From the NCBI GenBank assembly GCA_033439265.1, contig JAVTVX010000010.1:7316001-7380000 (forward strand): a stretch of 64,000 nucleotides of DNA. The letters are read 5' to 3'. A model generated the notes under the pieces. It did no database searches and had not been told where the DNA came from. It worked only from the letters and a program-made list of their open reading frames with translations. The stretch is from Dillenia suffruticosa (taxonomy: Eukaryota; Streptophyta; Magnoliopsida; Dilleniales; Dilleniaceae). Shown in pieces: positions 1 through 11,815 of the stretch. Position numbers and translations under genes: made by a program. Each line of letters opens with the position of its first letter. Within the stretch, counting starts at the first letter, position 1.

Positions 1-558
1 ATCGAATACTAGTATCGGAGTGGAGGGTGTTCAGTTGATTACAAGATATTCAGGTTTTCCCGAACAAAGGAATGCCCTGCATATAAAAGAGTCATTACAA
101 GAGTTCAATGGCTAACATTTGACAATTCTTTAGACACTATAGAGAAAAATAAACAAACCCAAGCGAGAAATATAGGATTTCTATAGGACATAGGTTGCGT
201 TTGAAACTTTTCTTGTGTTGGAAATAGACAAAACAAATTAAGAAAGAGCTTTGCAACCGTAGAACAATCCAGCAAATTTGAACAAATTTACAGACTGAGA
301 GACACATGTGCGGACAGAATGAGGAGAAAAACAAACCGAAAAACTTAAAATAGAAAACCCCCAGATTCAAAAATCTTTCAAGACAAATAATTCGAGACCA
401 ACAAGATTTTGAGTTCAAGACAACAGTATCATGTTTACTCAAATGCTACCTAGTAAATGATGTTTCTCTGTTCCATTTTGTGAAAACCCTCATAACAAAA
501 TCCAATTTCATTTTTTCAATGCACTAAAAATTGAGAGAATTTTGATTTTTTTTTCCTC

Positions 559-680
559 ACCTGAAAAAGAAGGTATCGTAGAGATGAAGATTATTGTGTT
601 GTAAGACAGACTGATCTTTTGCTGCTCGAGAGAGAGAGAGGGGCACAACACCATGGATGCTCTCTCCCTCCCTTTTATAG
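559..680 (-). promoter_or_regulatory. putative promoter and first (non-coding) exon of a gene leaving the left edge
   Basis: On the minus strand a good TATA box (CTATAAAAGG, 671-680) lies about 30 bp upstream of a (CT)n and AACACAATAATC-type leader. A consensus-like splice donor (TTTTTCAG followed by GTGAGG) follows near 560. Further along the minus strand, near 80, the stretch TTTTATATGCAG resembles an acceptor, and the sequence after it has early stops, so it may still be 5' UTR. An ATG at 654 lies too close to the TATA box to be the translation start. No protein-coding exon is visible inside the window, so the gene cannot be named. This is an inference from core promoter and splice motifs only. 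Confidence 0.4.
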
Positions 681-1358
681 TCATCACAGTTTTACAGTTG
701 TTAATGATTTTCCACGTATTTTGTGAGTTTGTTTACTTTATCGTATTTTTTGAGTTTGTTTACTTTATTTTACGCTTTCTTATTTTCTTGTAATTAATTA
801 TTTCTGTGGTTTTCGTGCGCTTGCTTCGCATCTACTTAGAAAATTTCCAATGGCACGTCGGTGCCACGAGGCAGAACAATAGCCAAATTTGTTTCACCAG
901 GCAATACTTATAAATTATTTGAGTATGCAAAGATACAAAGAGACAAATAGATGCCATTATTGTTAATGTTGTACGTGAGTTGGCTTCCGATTTATGTTTT
1001 TGGAGTATACACATTAAGCAAGACACAATGCTCTCCAACAATTTTGATGGGGGTGGACCTTTAGGGAAAGGGCCATTTGATCAAACATGGAAGCAAACGG
1101 TTCCCAAATTAGATCTGAGAAGCAAATGATCTCCATTTTATTAATGCAACCATAATCCAACTTATTTGTACAATTACTAATTAAATGCTTGTTGATTGAA
1201 CGAGAATTATATTTGTTCAACATTTATCACTTGTTGAGACAGTTCCACCCCCTGTGATGCTTCCGATTTCATCATGTACCATGCAAATTAAAGTGCTAGT
1301 GCTAGTTCTATTTTACCAAGCAATTGAGCTTAATTAATCTGCTTGTGAGCATTAAAAC
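681..1358. other. intergenic, nothing recognised
   Basis: AT-rich sequence with only short chance reading frames. No motif, repeat or terminal inverted repeat was recognised. Confidence 0.5.
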
Positions 1359-1680
1359 TTGCAAATTAGCTCTCACCAATACAATAGACTTGGTAATGTT
1401 GGGATACCACTATTTAAATATGTCCTCAATGTCATGTTAAATTATCAAAAATGCCAAGCAAATCAAAGAAAGAGTATCTCATTCCATAATGACCAATTGC
1501 TAGTTGGAATCATGTGGTTAACATTCCAAATCCACATGTTTTCCCTAGTTTTGTTATCTATAGGCATTCTTATCTTAGTACATCATAGAGACAGAGATAG
1601 GAATTACACCTTAAATTTCTATACATTAAAAGACTACATTCTATCATATACTTTAGAATCACTATAAAATTAAAATTCTA
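1359..1680. repeat. dispersed repeat, copy 1 of 4
   Basis: This stretch shares an ordered set of phrases with 9970-10330 and 10670-11095: a motif close to CATGTTAAATTATCAAAAA, then CAAATCAAAGAAAG, then ATCTGATTCCATAAT-like sequence, then TTGGTATTCTTATCTTA-like sequence, then a segment with the motif TATACTTTAGA. The copies are diverged by substitutions and small indels. The element class is unknown. The short reading frame inside it has no recognisable protein similarity. Confidence 0.55.
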
Positions 1681-1756
1681 TACTGACGGTAACTTTTATT
1701 ATTGGTAACATTTAGTAACTTTTTTTATACCCTATAGAGACGTTTTTGATGAAATT

Positions 1757-2610
1757 ATCGAGAAATGTATACATTTTTTAATGATATAAATTGTCCATCG
1801 AGAAAAATTTATCAATCGTCAATAAAGGTAGCAGAACCATTCATAAAAGCGATATTCAATTCTGATTGTTATTACTTGTAGTCAGTAAATATGATAATTT
1901 TTATGGATGATTTAAAAACAATCTCTATATAACTCTTCTTTACTGTCTATTTTTTCATACTGTCTGAATGAGCTCTACATCAATACTAAGCCATATATTG
2001 CACCGTTTTTAAAATTTATATTCAATTTTGACAGTTATCACTTGTGTTTAGTAAATGTGACAGTTTTTAGCGACGATTTGAAAATAATTTCTATACGACT
2101 CTTCTATATTGTCTACTTAATTATACCATTTGCATAAATTTTATACTTATACTAACCTATATATTGCATCATCTATAAAATCGATATTTAATTAGAATAG
2201 TTATCATTTGCCGTTAATAAATGTGGCAATTTTTTTGAGACGTTTTGAAAATAGTCTATATATAAATTTTCTTTACTGACTGCCGAATCATACCGTCTGC
2301 GTAAGTGATATAACTATGTTAACACATACATTGTACTATACGTAAATGCTATCTACAATTTTTACTATTATCATTTTTTGTCAATAAATGTGTCGGCATT
2401 TAGGAAAGGTTTAAAAACAAACTCTATATGGGTAATTTATATTATTCGCTAAATCATATCATTTGTATAAATCTATAACTATGTTAACTCATATATTGTA
2501 ATGTTTAAAAATGTTATATACTATTCTAACGGTTATTAATTTTTGTTGATAAATGTTGTATTCTTTAATAACTATTTGAAAATAGTTTTTATATGTAGCA
2601 TCTATATTGA
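1757..2610 (+). repeat. degenerate tandem repeat, period about 166 bp, about 5 copies
   Basis: The landmark ATATATTG recurs with its G at 2000, 2166, 2333 (ACATTG) and 2498, giving periods of 166, 167 and 165 bp. Each unit also carries GTAAATGTGACA-like and CTATATATAA-like phrases in the same order. A diverged further unit precedes the first landmark. The unit size is in the range of plant satellite monomers, but the copy number is low and divergence is high. There is no coding potential. Confidence 0.7.
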
Positions 2611-2639
2611 CTACGAAATGGGCTTAAGGTGTCAAACCA

Positions 2640-2985
2640 TTTGCGATATCTGGTAATAAGTTACAATAATCTGAGATAATTTGTGATAATAGGTGATGCA
2701 TTGCTATAACAGGTGGTATATTCGCGATAACATGTGATGATTTTATGATAATTTGTGATAAATTTATAATAATTAATGATAATATAGTTTAATAACATTA
2801 TTATTTATTGGAGTAAAATATAGTGATATCTAGTGATAAATTTGTAATAACTAGTAATAATATAGTGATAACAGGTGGTAGACCGCGCAAGGGTATGGTA
2901 AACCACGACTTATCACTAGTTATCATAATTTTACAACGAATTACTATCTGTTATCACAATTTTACCACCATGTAAACAAAAACAA
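2640..2985. repeat. short GTGATAA-type repeats with inverted right arm
   Basis: Repeated phrases such as GTGATAACAGGTGGTA and AATAATATAGTGATA run to about 2885. They then appear in reverse orientation (TTATCACTAGTTATC, TTATCACAATTTTACCACC) from about 2910 to 2970. The block therefore forms an imperfect inverted repeat around a short GC-rich centre (about 2882-2908) and abuts the GC-rich minisatellite to its right. Confidence 0.5.
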
Positions 2986-3330
2986 GTGTTGGGTGCTGGC
3001 ATGTACGATTCGACCGTGCAGGCAAGCGCGGTTCCACCGCACAAGCGAGTGCAGGGAGCAAGCACCACCAAGCAAGCGCAGGGCGCTGGCATGCGCGGTT
3101 CGATTGTGCAGGCAAGCGCCGGGCGGGGGCACGCCCGCACGGCTCCACCGCGCATGCCAATACAATTCCACCATGCATGCCAATACGGTTCCACCGCAGA
3201 GGCAAGCGCGGGGCGCTGCCCATGTGGCTCCACCGTGCATTCAAGCGCAGAGTGTGGGCATGCACGATCCCACACCACTCGTGCGGCTCTACCGCGCAGG
3301 CAAGCGCAATCCCACACCATGTGGCCTGCT
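2986..3330. repeat. GC-rich minisatellite
   Basis: An island of strongly elevated GC in an AT-rich setting is built from irregular repeats of phrases such as GGTTCCACCGC, GCAGGCAAGCGC and GGGCGCTGGCATG, with about ten partial units. Open frames in several overlapping phases on both strands are a by-product of the repeat and not evidence of a gene. Confidence 0.65.
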
Positions 3331-3675
3331 TTGGGCACCAATTTTTTATATGAAATTAGTAATTTATATAATATAGTGTTATAATATATTTTTTATTATT
3401 TGATAATATAGTGTTATAATATGAAATTATGATAATAATGCATTAATTGTCCATATTTTATTATTTTATATAAATTCTAAAAAGAAAATTAACAACATTA
3501 ATATTAAGACATTTAATTTACAATATTTATCACATTTTAATATTTAGACAATTCAGACAATGACTTCTCTTTTTATTGCCAAAAATAATTTTCTAATTTT
3601 AACGTCAATTTAATCACATTTCTGTATCAAAAGCATTTTATTTCTTTATTGTGCAAAACATTTACATTTGTAAAT
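3331..3675. other. AT-rich intergenic, nothing recognised
   Basis: AT-rich sequence without recognisable features. Confidence 0.5.
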
Positions 3676-4080
3676 ATGATGGACAAGTCATGGATATATT
3701 CTAAATCAATTGGTAGGGTTAATACATTTCTTGAATTTGCATCTATAAATATTCAATCCATCGATGGCAAGATATCATGTTCTTGTATTCAATATTTCAA
3801 CACATTAAGATTCCTACACATACGATATTCAATCATTTTGTTATGTCATGGATTTCAACATGATTTTGACAAGTGGATATATCATAGAGAGAATAATGAA
3901 AAATCTACATCAATGCATCCGATGAATCCAACTTAGATGATCCCTTAAATAGTAATAATAATCTTTTTGACCATGATATATTTGAGATGTTATATGATAT
4001 ATTTACACATTTATATGATCCATCAAATATACATGACCAACTTCTCATGCATGTAATAAACCAACTTTTCATGCATATAA
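3676..4080 (+). pseudogene. CACTA (En/Spm) transposase-associated domain remnant
   Basis: The frame from 3676 begins MMDKSWIYS. It continues with a spacing typical of the transposase-associated domain found at the N-terminus of plant CACTA transposases: MDKSW near the start, FLEFA, a GKISCSCIQ cysteine motif, and later HGFQHDFDKWIYH. A stop occurs at 3934-3936. A short downstream stretch in another frame (DDPLNSNNNLFDHDIFEML) looks like the following acidic linker. The transposase core is not present. The element ends were not found, so this is a decayed fragment. Confidence 0.7.
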
Positions 4081-4315
4081 CGTAAATAAACCAATTTCAG
4101 ATAAATTTTATAAATTATTTGAAAATATCAAAAAATCAGTATATCGAAATTTGAATACATTATGCTTATAATTATTGTGCACTTATACCATTTATAGTGC
4201 TTGTGTGGGTGGATCAAATGGATTCTATCTCATAAAAATACAGGTGTTAACAAGTGCATTCTATTTCACAAAAATTAGTTTTTAATTAGCTTTTAACAAT
4301 TAAAATTTATGTGAC

Positions 4316-4660
4316 AACTATATTTGAAAATAATCCGTTGCAAAGTACAAATAAGATAACAAGTAGTAAAAATTGTATGAAATTTGGTAACAGTAAAATA
4401 ACAAGTCCTAAAATTTGTATGAAATATAATAAATAATTTTTTGAATAACTTAAATAACACATATAGGAAAGACACGTGATAGGTATTAAATATGAAAAAA
4501 TGTGAAAAATTAAGAATAACGTGGGTGTGTAATAAAAAAGAGACGGGAAAAGAGTAAAAATATGAAAAAATTGTGTAATAAAAAAGTGTGTAAAAAATTT
4601 TAGGGTTAATTCGGGAAAATGGTGGGTTTTAAAAATTTGTTTGTGAAAATGACGGTCAAC
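4316..4660. repeat. diverged repeat, left copy
   Basis: Shares ordered phrases with 5310-5530 (AACAAGTAGTAAAAATT-like, AATAATTTTTT, AACTTAAATAACACATAT, GAATTAAGAATAACG, GCGGGAAAA-like). The class is unknown. The interval between the copies is extremely AT-rich and otherwise featureless. Confidence 0.45.
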
Positions 4661-5309
4661 TAGCATTAACCAATTGGATTAATTAGTGATATGTCCAAAT
4701 TTACCCAGCTGTTAGATTAATTAAATGTTATTTATCCGACATGCAAAAAATTTACAAAACATTTGGGATTTGTTTTGTACCATTGGTATTGTTTTTTAGA
4801 TATAAATGCACTATTTTTCAATAATATAATAATATCAATATTATATTACTATATAATTAATTACTATATATTACTATATACATTACTATAAATTACATTA
4901 TCTAATCCAACGAGACATTGTAATTCATCATTCAACCAATGAATCACATGGCATTCTCATAATATAAAATTATGATTATCAATATTAATTTAAATAATGT
5001 AATTATCAATATTAGTATGTTATATAATTTAATTAATTATCTAGTAATTTAAATAATGTTACCTGAGAAATATTATGTTAGAGATGTTTTACATTATTAG
5101 TAATTTTAAATAATGTTACATGTGAAATATAATACTATATTATATAAATTACTAATTTTATATTATTACATTATTTAAATTAATAATATTAATAACTTTA
5201 TGCTATTTAAAATAATAATATTAATGGAATACACATTATTTTCTATTAATCAAATGGACATAATTAGCACAACACAGGGCTCATGGTAAGGGACGGTGCA
5301 AGCATGCGC

Positions 5310-5530
5310 TTGCATTAAATATAGTAATAGCAGGGTAATAAGTAGTAAAAATTATATAAAATGTAGTAAATAATTTTTTCAACAATCTAAATAACGCATA
5401 TGGAAAGATATGTATCGATATTATAAAAATATATAAAGAATTAAGAACAACGCAAGTAATGAAAAAAGTGGCGGGAAAAAAGTGCAAAAGAAAAAATGGG
5501 CGTTTAAAAACTTATTTATGAAAATGATAT
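5310..5530. repeat. diverged repeat, right copy
   Basis: Direct-orientation relative of the segment at 4316-4660, with the same order of phrases (AATAAGTAGTAAAAATT, AATAATTTTTTCAA, ATCTAAATAACGCATAT). It is not a clear LTR pair: no TG..CA ends or primer-binding site were seen. Confidence 0.45.
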
Positions 5531-5644
5531 ATTATAAATCATCCACAGGAAAACTTTACCATCAAAGTTTCTCCTTCTCTCGAAATCTCTCCTTCCCTAA
5601 CCCATCTATACCTCACACTCATTTGTAAAGTTTTATTAAAAGCT

Positions 5645-5648
<4 letters not shown>

Positions 5649-5679
<31 letters not shown>
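5649..5679. repeat. (TA)n microsatellite
   Basis: Uninterrupted AT dinucleotide run of about 31 bp. The surrounding 5540-6620 is AT-rich intergenic sequence with nothing else recognised. Confidence 0.95.
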
Positions 5680-5683
<4 letters not shown>

Positions 5684-6619
5684 TCATTTCTAGAATTCTA
5701 CTGATAGGGTATTTTAAAAATTTTAAATTGTTCTAGTTATGAATATGAGATGAAATAAATGACAGATGAGTATTGTAGCTGATCACGAAAAATCACAATC
5801 ATTCCAAAAACAAATACAGTCTAAACAAGTTCAATCATCTCAAAATGTTATCCCAGATTTAAAAATAAATATATCATTTTAATTTGAAATTTAATATTAA
5901 CATACTATCAAGTAATTTTTTAATTATCCGTTTTTAATTTTTTATTTTAAATAGTTGTCAAGAAATGTAAAAACTCAACGTGTTGTCAAGATATTTAGAA
6001 CTTAGAAAAAGGAAAGTGTATAATCTTACTAATTTCACTTTCATCTAGTTTCTTTGATTTTTAGTATAATTTTATTAATTTCACTTTTATTTTTGAATAA
6101 TAATTCAAATTATTTAAGTTGTTGGGTTTCTCTAATACCAGATGTTGGGAGTGTACATAGAATCCAACCATTATCATCACTACCATCATTATTACTAATT
6201 GACTCCATCACAAAATATAATATTTTCATTTATAACCATTTTTTACAATATTACCATATAATTATATTCATTTCACTATTTCGCTACTAATTTTAATAAA
6301 TAGATTGACACGAAAGATTGTAAATAAAGATATATTGAAATTGTGATAGTAATATTTTTTGTAAATGAATATTTTTTGTTTGAAACATCTCAGAAGACAT
6401 ATGCAATCTTTTCTTTTTTGTCATATATATATATATATCTGCCATTCTATTTAGAAATCAACACATTAATCATTTTCTCATATTAATATAATTCTTATTA
6501 AGTTTATATTATTTTTATAATTTCTTTATTTTTCAGTCTCTTAACTTACCTATAATAGTTAAAATCTACTCCATTTTAAAAAAACTATCACTATTGATAT
6601 CATATGGTAATTGATGCGG

Positions 6620-7138
6620 TAAATTTTTCTATCAATTATGCTAACAGATAATCAATGATTATAACTTTTTTCAATACTTTTCTATCCAACAATAAAATGT
6701 AGTAATTTTTTCTAACACTTATGATAATTGACGATAAAATATAGTAACATTTCCTAATATTTTTATAATCAACGATATAAGCAGTGACTTATACTAACAT
6801 ATATGGTAACCGACGATAAAATGACAGTTTCTAACAGCTGTGATATCTGATAATAAAAGATAATAATATTTTCTAACAGTTATGGTAACTGATAATAAAA
6901 ATAAGAAACATTTCTTAATAGTTGTGATAACCAACAATAAATATAGTAACATTTTCTAACATATATGGTAATCGATGATAAATAATAGTAATATTTCTTA
7001 ATAATTGTGATAACTGATAATAAAAAATAATAAAATTTCTTAATAAATGTGATAACTGATAATAAAATATAGTAAATTTTATCGATATTTTTAAAACCGA
7101 TGATAAAAGACAGTATTTTTTATCAATACTTTTTTAAC
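6620..7138 (+). repeat. tandem repeat, period about 41 bp, about 11 copies
   Basis: The landmark GATAATAAAA or a close variant recurs at about 6732, 6771, 6812, 6849, 6891, 6933, 6974, 7016 and 7058, a period of 38-42 bp. The consensus has the form GTAACATTTTCTAACA, then GTTATGGTAACTGATAATAAAA. The array ends about 165 bp before the left end of the CACTA element. Confidence 0.75.
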
Positions 7139-7305
7139 TATTAGCATAAATTCGGGACATACTCCAACGGTGACCAAGAGTATTGGGATAGATCTATCTC
7201 GACTGCTGTATAGCCAATTGAAAGTCCATCCATTGAAGAAGGTTTTGTCGACGATTTTACTGAATTTAGCAAACAGTTTTCATCTATGTAGATAGGATAT
7301 TTGTT

Positions 7306-9436
7306 CACTACAAAAAACAGCCTTTTAACCACAAATTTAGCGACAAAAATTTTAAAAAAATTCGTCGCTAAAAACATTAGCGATGGATTTAGCGACGAAA
7401 AATTTTTCGTCGCTAATAACGCGTCGCAAAAATTTAGGGCCAAAAATTAGAAATCCGTCGCTAAATTTAGCAACGAAAATTGAAATCCGTTGCTAAATTT
7501 AGCGACAAATAATTTTTCATCGCTAAAATTCATCACAAACTTTAGCGACGAAAAATTATCCGTCGCTAAATTAGCGACATAAAAAAATCCGTTGCTAAAT
7601 TTAGCGACGAAAATCTAAAATTCGTCGCTAAATTTAGCAACAGATAATTTTTGTCGCTAAAATCCGTCACTAATTTAAGGAAAAAAAATCTGTAATAATA
7701 AAAAAATCCGTCGCTAAATTCAGCGACGGATTTGGAATCCGTCGTTAAAATCCGTCTCTAAATTCAGCGACGGATTCCAAATCCGTCGCTGATTTCAAAT
7801 TCTGTAAAAATGTCCAGGGAACGCCCCGAGCCAGCACCAAAACCTGCCCGCCTGCCCGCCCGAGCCAGCATCCTACACAGGCACTCTTAATTGCTAGAAA
7901 ATGCCGCCCTTTCTGTCTCCACCGTGGTTCGAACTCCGAATTCCTCCAAACTCCGAACTCGTGCATGCAACCTGTAAACCACCGAGTCAAATATATTATT
8001 ATGATATAAATTTCTTTTTTATTATTTATTATCTTTATTTCATATTTTTCTAATAATAATAAAATAATATATAATAATAATTTAAAATAATAAATATAAT
8101 AACTTTTTTTATTTATACCACCCACCTAAAATAATATTAATTAAAAATAATAAATATGATAATTTTTAATAAAATAAAAAATAATAAAATACTAATTTAA
8201 AATAAAATAATAAATTAATTAAAAAATATGTTAATATTATATTTTGATTTCTTCTTTTTTCTTTTATCTTATTATTTTATTATTTTTTTCATTTTTATTT
8301 TATTTTTTTAATCCATAATTTAAAAATGGATTACAATATCTCAAAACTATAAAATTATAATTATCAATAAATTATAATATATTAATAATTTAAAAAAATC
8401 TATATATTTAATTACAAAATATTTTTATTCGTTATAATAAAATTATTATATATTATAATAAAATTATTATATATAAGAAATGAGAGTAGAAAGAAAAAAA
8501 AACCCAAAAATAGAGATAAAGAAAAAAAAAAGTGATAATAGAAAACAAAGAGAAGGAAGAAAGAAAAAAAAAATATTATCACACAACAACACTAGTGGTG
8601 GTGTAGTGGTGATCTGTCCTCTGTTAAATTCAAGGTCAAGATCCAAGTCTAAGGTTTGAATCCTTTCAACTACAAATTTGTATTTTTTGTATTAAAACAA
8701 TGACAGGCACGCCCCAACCGGCGCCCGCAGATTAATATTTAATTAAAAAATTTATATTATTGAATAAAATAATACAAATAAAATATAATTACCTATACAA
8801 TAATAAAAAATATTAAATCCAAAAAAAGAAAAAAAAATAATAAATTAATTAAAATATATATATATAATTTAAATAAAATAAAATATATTGTTTTTTTTAA
8901 GAATTAAGAAATATAATATAATAAAATAAAATGTAAATTAAAATATTATAAAATAATAATATGATTTGTTAATATAAATTAATAAAATAAAATTATAATT
9001 AAAAGAAGATAAAATTCAGCGACGGATTTGGAATCCGTCGCTAAATTAAATTACCAATCGTGATTGTTAAATTAATTTTTTAATTTAAATATTATATTAA
9101 TATTATATTTTATTTAATTATATATAAAAAACCTATTTAGCGACGAAATTTGTAACGAAAAATTTTGTCGCCAATTAGCGACGAATTTGGTCACAAAAAT
9201 TTTTTCGTCACTAATTAGCGACGAATTTAGCTACGAAAATTTTTTCGTCACTAATTAGCGACGAATTTTGCTACGAATGATGTGTCCGTCGCTAATTTAG
9301 TTACGACTTCCTTTTCGTTACAAATTTTGTGACAAATTAGCGATAAAAAAGTTTTTGTCGCCAAATTCGTCACAAAATAACGACGAATTTTTTCCGTCGT
9401 AAAAATCTATGACTAAAATTGTGTTTTTTTGTAGTG
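7306..9436. mobile_element. complete non-autonomous CACTA transposon (2131 bp)
   Basis: The left end reads CACTACAAAAAACAG and the right end is the inverse of CACTACAAAAAAACA. They are flanked by the 3-bp duplication GTT (7303-7305 and 9437-9439), as expected for CACTA elements. Both subterminal regions (7330-7800 and 9010-9420) are packed with TTTAGCGACGAA / CGTCGCTAAA repeats in both orientations, the usual transposase-binding architecture. The centre is AT-rich and non-coding, with two GC-rich tRNA-like modules in opposite orientation (7801-7990 and 8590-8735). There is no transposase, so it would need a helper in trans. Confidence 0.9.
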
Positions 9437-9439
9437 GTT

Positions 9440-9565
9440 TTGTAGTGAGTCCAAATTATTTAAAACTTTAGAAATTATTTTTAAATGGATTCAAATTTTA
9501 AATAACATTTCAAATATATAATTACTTTTACGGCCCAACGTTGAGTTAAATAATCTAACAATAAT
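9440..9565. repeat. dispersed repeat, partial copy 2
   Basis: Immediately right of the CACTA element. The phrases GAGTCCAAATTATTTAAAA, AAATGGATTCAAATTTTAAA, AATATATAATTA and GTTGAGTTAAATAATCTAACA match, in order, the 3' part of the copies at 9970-10330 and 10670-11095. Only the right part is present. Confidence 0.5.
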
Positions 9566-9969
9566 CTTATAAACATTGTAGTTTCACTTTGTGTTTACCA
9601 CGTACCATTTTTAATTATCAAAGTTCACAACATTGTTGTTGCTAACTAAAAATCAACCGGTCTTGGTGAGCTTATCTGTTTAGATTGGAATTATTATTAT
9701 TATTATTATAGTAATATAACATGCAAAATAAGAGAGTTTTGGCTAATTATATAAAACCCAAAAACCAATTAGACCATAGTCTAGTCAAAGAAAGGCAATA
9801 CCACTAGCACTAGCAAAAAGGAAGGGGAAAAAAAAAACAAAATTAAAAAATAGACTGAGGATGCAATCTCGAACAAAAATTAAGTTGAACGAAACTTAAC
9901 TAATGAACAAACATATTTTGAAGTTTGTATTTGGAAAACCTTATTTTGATAAAAATCTATCACCCATAT

Positions 9970-10330
9970 TTAGATATGTAATGCATGCCATGTTAAATTA
10001 CTAAGAAATACCAGACAAATCAAGGAAAGCATACCTGATTTCTGAAGCCATGTGATCTACATGTTTTCCTTAAGATAACTCTTTTAACCTCTCTCTTAGT
10101 TTGAAGTTACATGTGATTCGAAAACCATAATCACTATATATACATAATTGTTATTTATTGGTATTCATATCTTAACTCATCACAAAGATAAGATCGCATC
10201 CTATGAGATAGTTAAAATCTAAATTATCTAAAATTTTTATAGATTGCTTTTAAAAGAATTCAAATTTTAAATGACAGTTTAATATATAATTATTTTAAAT
10301 TTGGCTCAGGTTAAATAATCCAACAGTTTG
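9970..10330. repeat. dispersed repeat, copy 3
   Basis: Shares CATGTTAAATTACTAAGAAA, CAAATCAAGGAAAG, the TGATTTCTGAAGCC region, TTGGTATTCATATCTTAA and the tail GGTTAAATAATCCAACAG with the other copies. The flanking 9566-9969 holds nothing else recognised. Confidence 0.55.
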
Positions 10331-10669
10331 ATCCTACAATTAATTGAGATTGATTCAATAATTAGACCAAAAATGAATGCTCAGCCCGGTGATCATGCTC
10401 AAATTTATGATAGATTCAATAATTTAATTTACTAGTAAAAAAGTTAGGAATAATTTGTTACTTCTATTCCCACTACAGCTTCTATTAGGAGTGTACTTGC
10501 GGGATAATATGGCACCGACAAGGATGGTTATTGTTTTGTAAACATTAGCAAAGATTGTAACGCCATTTGTAATTCGGGGGTTATGCATGAGTGATAAAGA
10601 ATGGATTTTGATTGCCCCTTCCCCCCAACATGGGCCGATGAATAATAATCAATGTAGAGTCCTCGTACG

Positions 10670-11095
10670 ACATGGGTATGTTAAATATACCCTAAATGCC
10701 ATATTAAATTATCAAAAAATACAACACAAATCAAAGAAAGTGTATCTGATTCCATAATTACCAACTGCTGATCAGCTTTTCAGATCTACACATTTTCTCT
10801 AAACAAACCCCTTTTAACCTTTTAGTTTTTTTTCTCGGGATGTTAGAAAAAATAGAAGTTTTATGTGATTTGTGGACCGTGAAAACTATCTATTGATATT
10901 CTTATTTTAATCTATCACAAAAATAGGAATTACTCCTAATTCTTCACATGACCACATTATACTTTAGAGTCCAAATTATCTAAACTTTTAATAGATCGCT
11001 TTTAAATGGATTAAAATTTTAAAAGACCATCCAAATATATAATTATTTTATATATATTGACCCAATATTGGGTTAAATAATCTGGCAGGGTATAT
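10670..11095. repeat. dispersed repeat, copy 4
   Basis: Shares the same ordered phrases (CATATTAAATTATCAAAAAA, CAAATCAAAGAAAGTGTAT, TATTGATATTCTTATTTTAA, tail GGGTTAAATAATCTGGCAG). It is the longest copy and best defines the unit at roughly 400 bp. No terminal inverted repeats or poly-A tail were identified. The following 11096-11815 is intergenic sequence with nothing recognised. Confidence 0.55.
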
Positions 11096-11815
11096 TATAA
11101 AGCAAATAGGGAGTTATTTATTTATTTGTTCGAGTATAGAAGGAAAGCGAGATCATAGTCTTACAGAAAACTGCAACTGCATAATTAGTTAAAATGAAAT
11201 CCTCAACTCGAAGGAGGGTCTTCTTGCCAATATATGACATGTTCTTGTTGATGAGAGTCTAATTCAACGCACCAGTCTTTAGTCATCAAGATTCTTATAT
11301 TAGTTGCAAGAGGCCAATGAGTGAGGTATTATTCTTAAGTATCATTACCATCATCCAATCTTCGGTTGTGCCATGCGATGCAATTAGCACTTTTAAGAGC
11401 TCTTAACAAGTTGGGTTTTGTCTAAAATGCACAAGATAACTTAACCAAATGAAAGACCATGCATTAAAAGAAGGAACACAGAAACACAGAAAATTAGGTT
11501 AAGTTTTGACAGTGAATGAAAGCAGCAGCCGGTAGCAAATTCACTCTCTTTTCTTCCGGCACTCGGCTCATTTGAGATTTCATCAACACTAGAGCTAAAG
11601 TCTTGTCTTCAACTTTTTCATACTTTGGTTAATTATTATACAATTTTATGTTCAAAAAATCAATAGCCAAGCGATTTCAGTTCTGGAAATCAGATACTAA
11701 ACAATTGGGTATATACATTTCAAACAATTGATAATTGGTTCGTCCTCTACCAAAACTCATGTAAGTTTAATGTAAAAGCGGCGTGGGTGTGGTCATTCAA
11801 GCACGTGACCACTCT

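Noticed and set aside
137-442. 101-residue minus-strand frame
   Set aside because: Lies in what looks like an intron after the edge promoter; Phe/Cys-rich with no family resemblance.
2931-3384. Several overlapping open frames of 90-136 residues on both strands
   Set aside because: They come from the GC-rich minisatellite, which lacks stops in many phases. The proteins are internally repetitive and match no family.
4316-5530. LTR pair from the similar segments at 4316 and 5310
   Set aside because: Different lengths, no TG..CA ends, no primer site and no target duplication.
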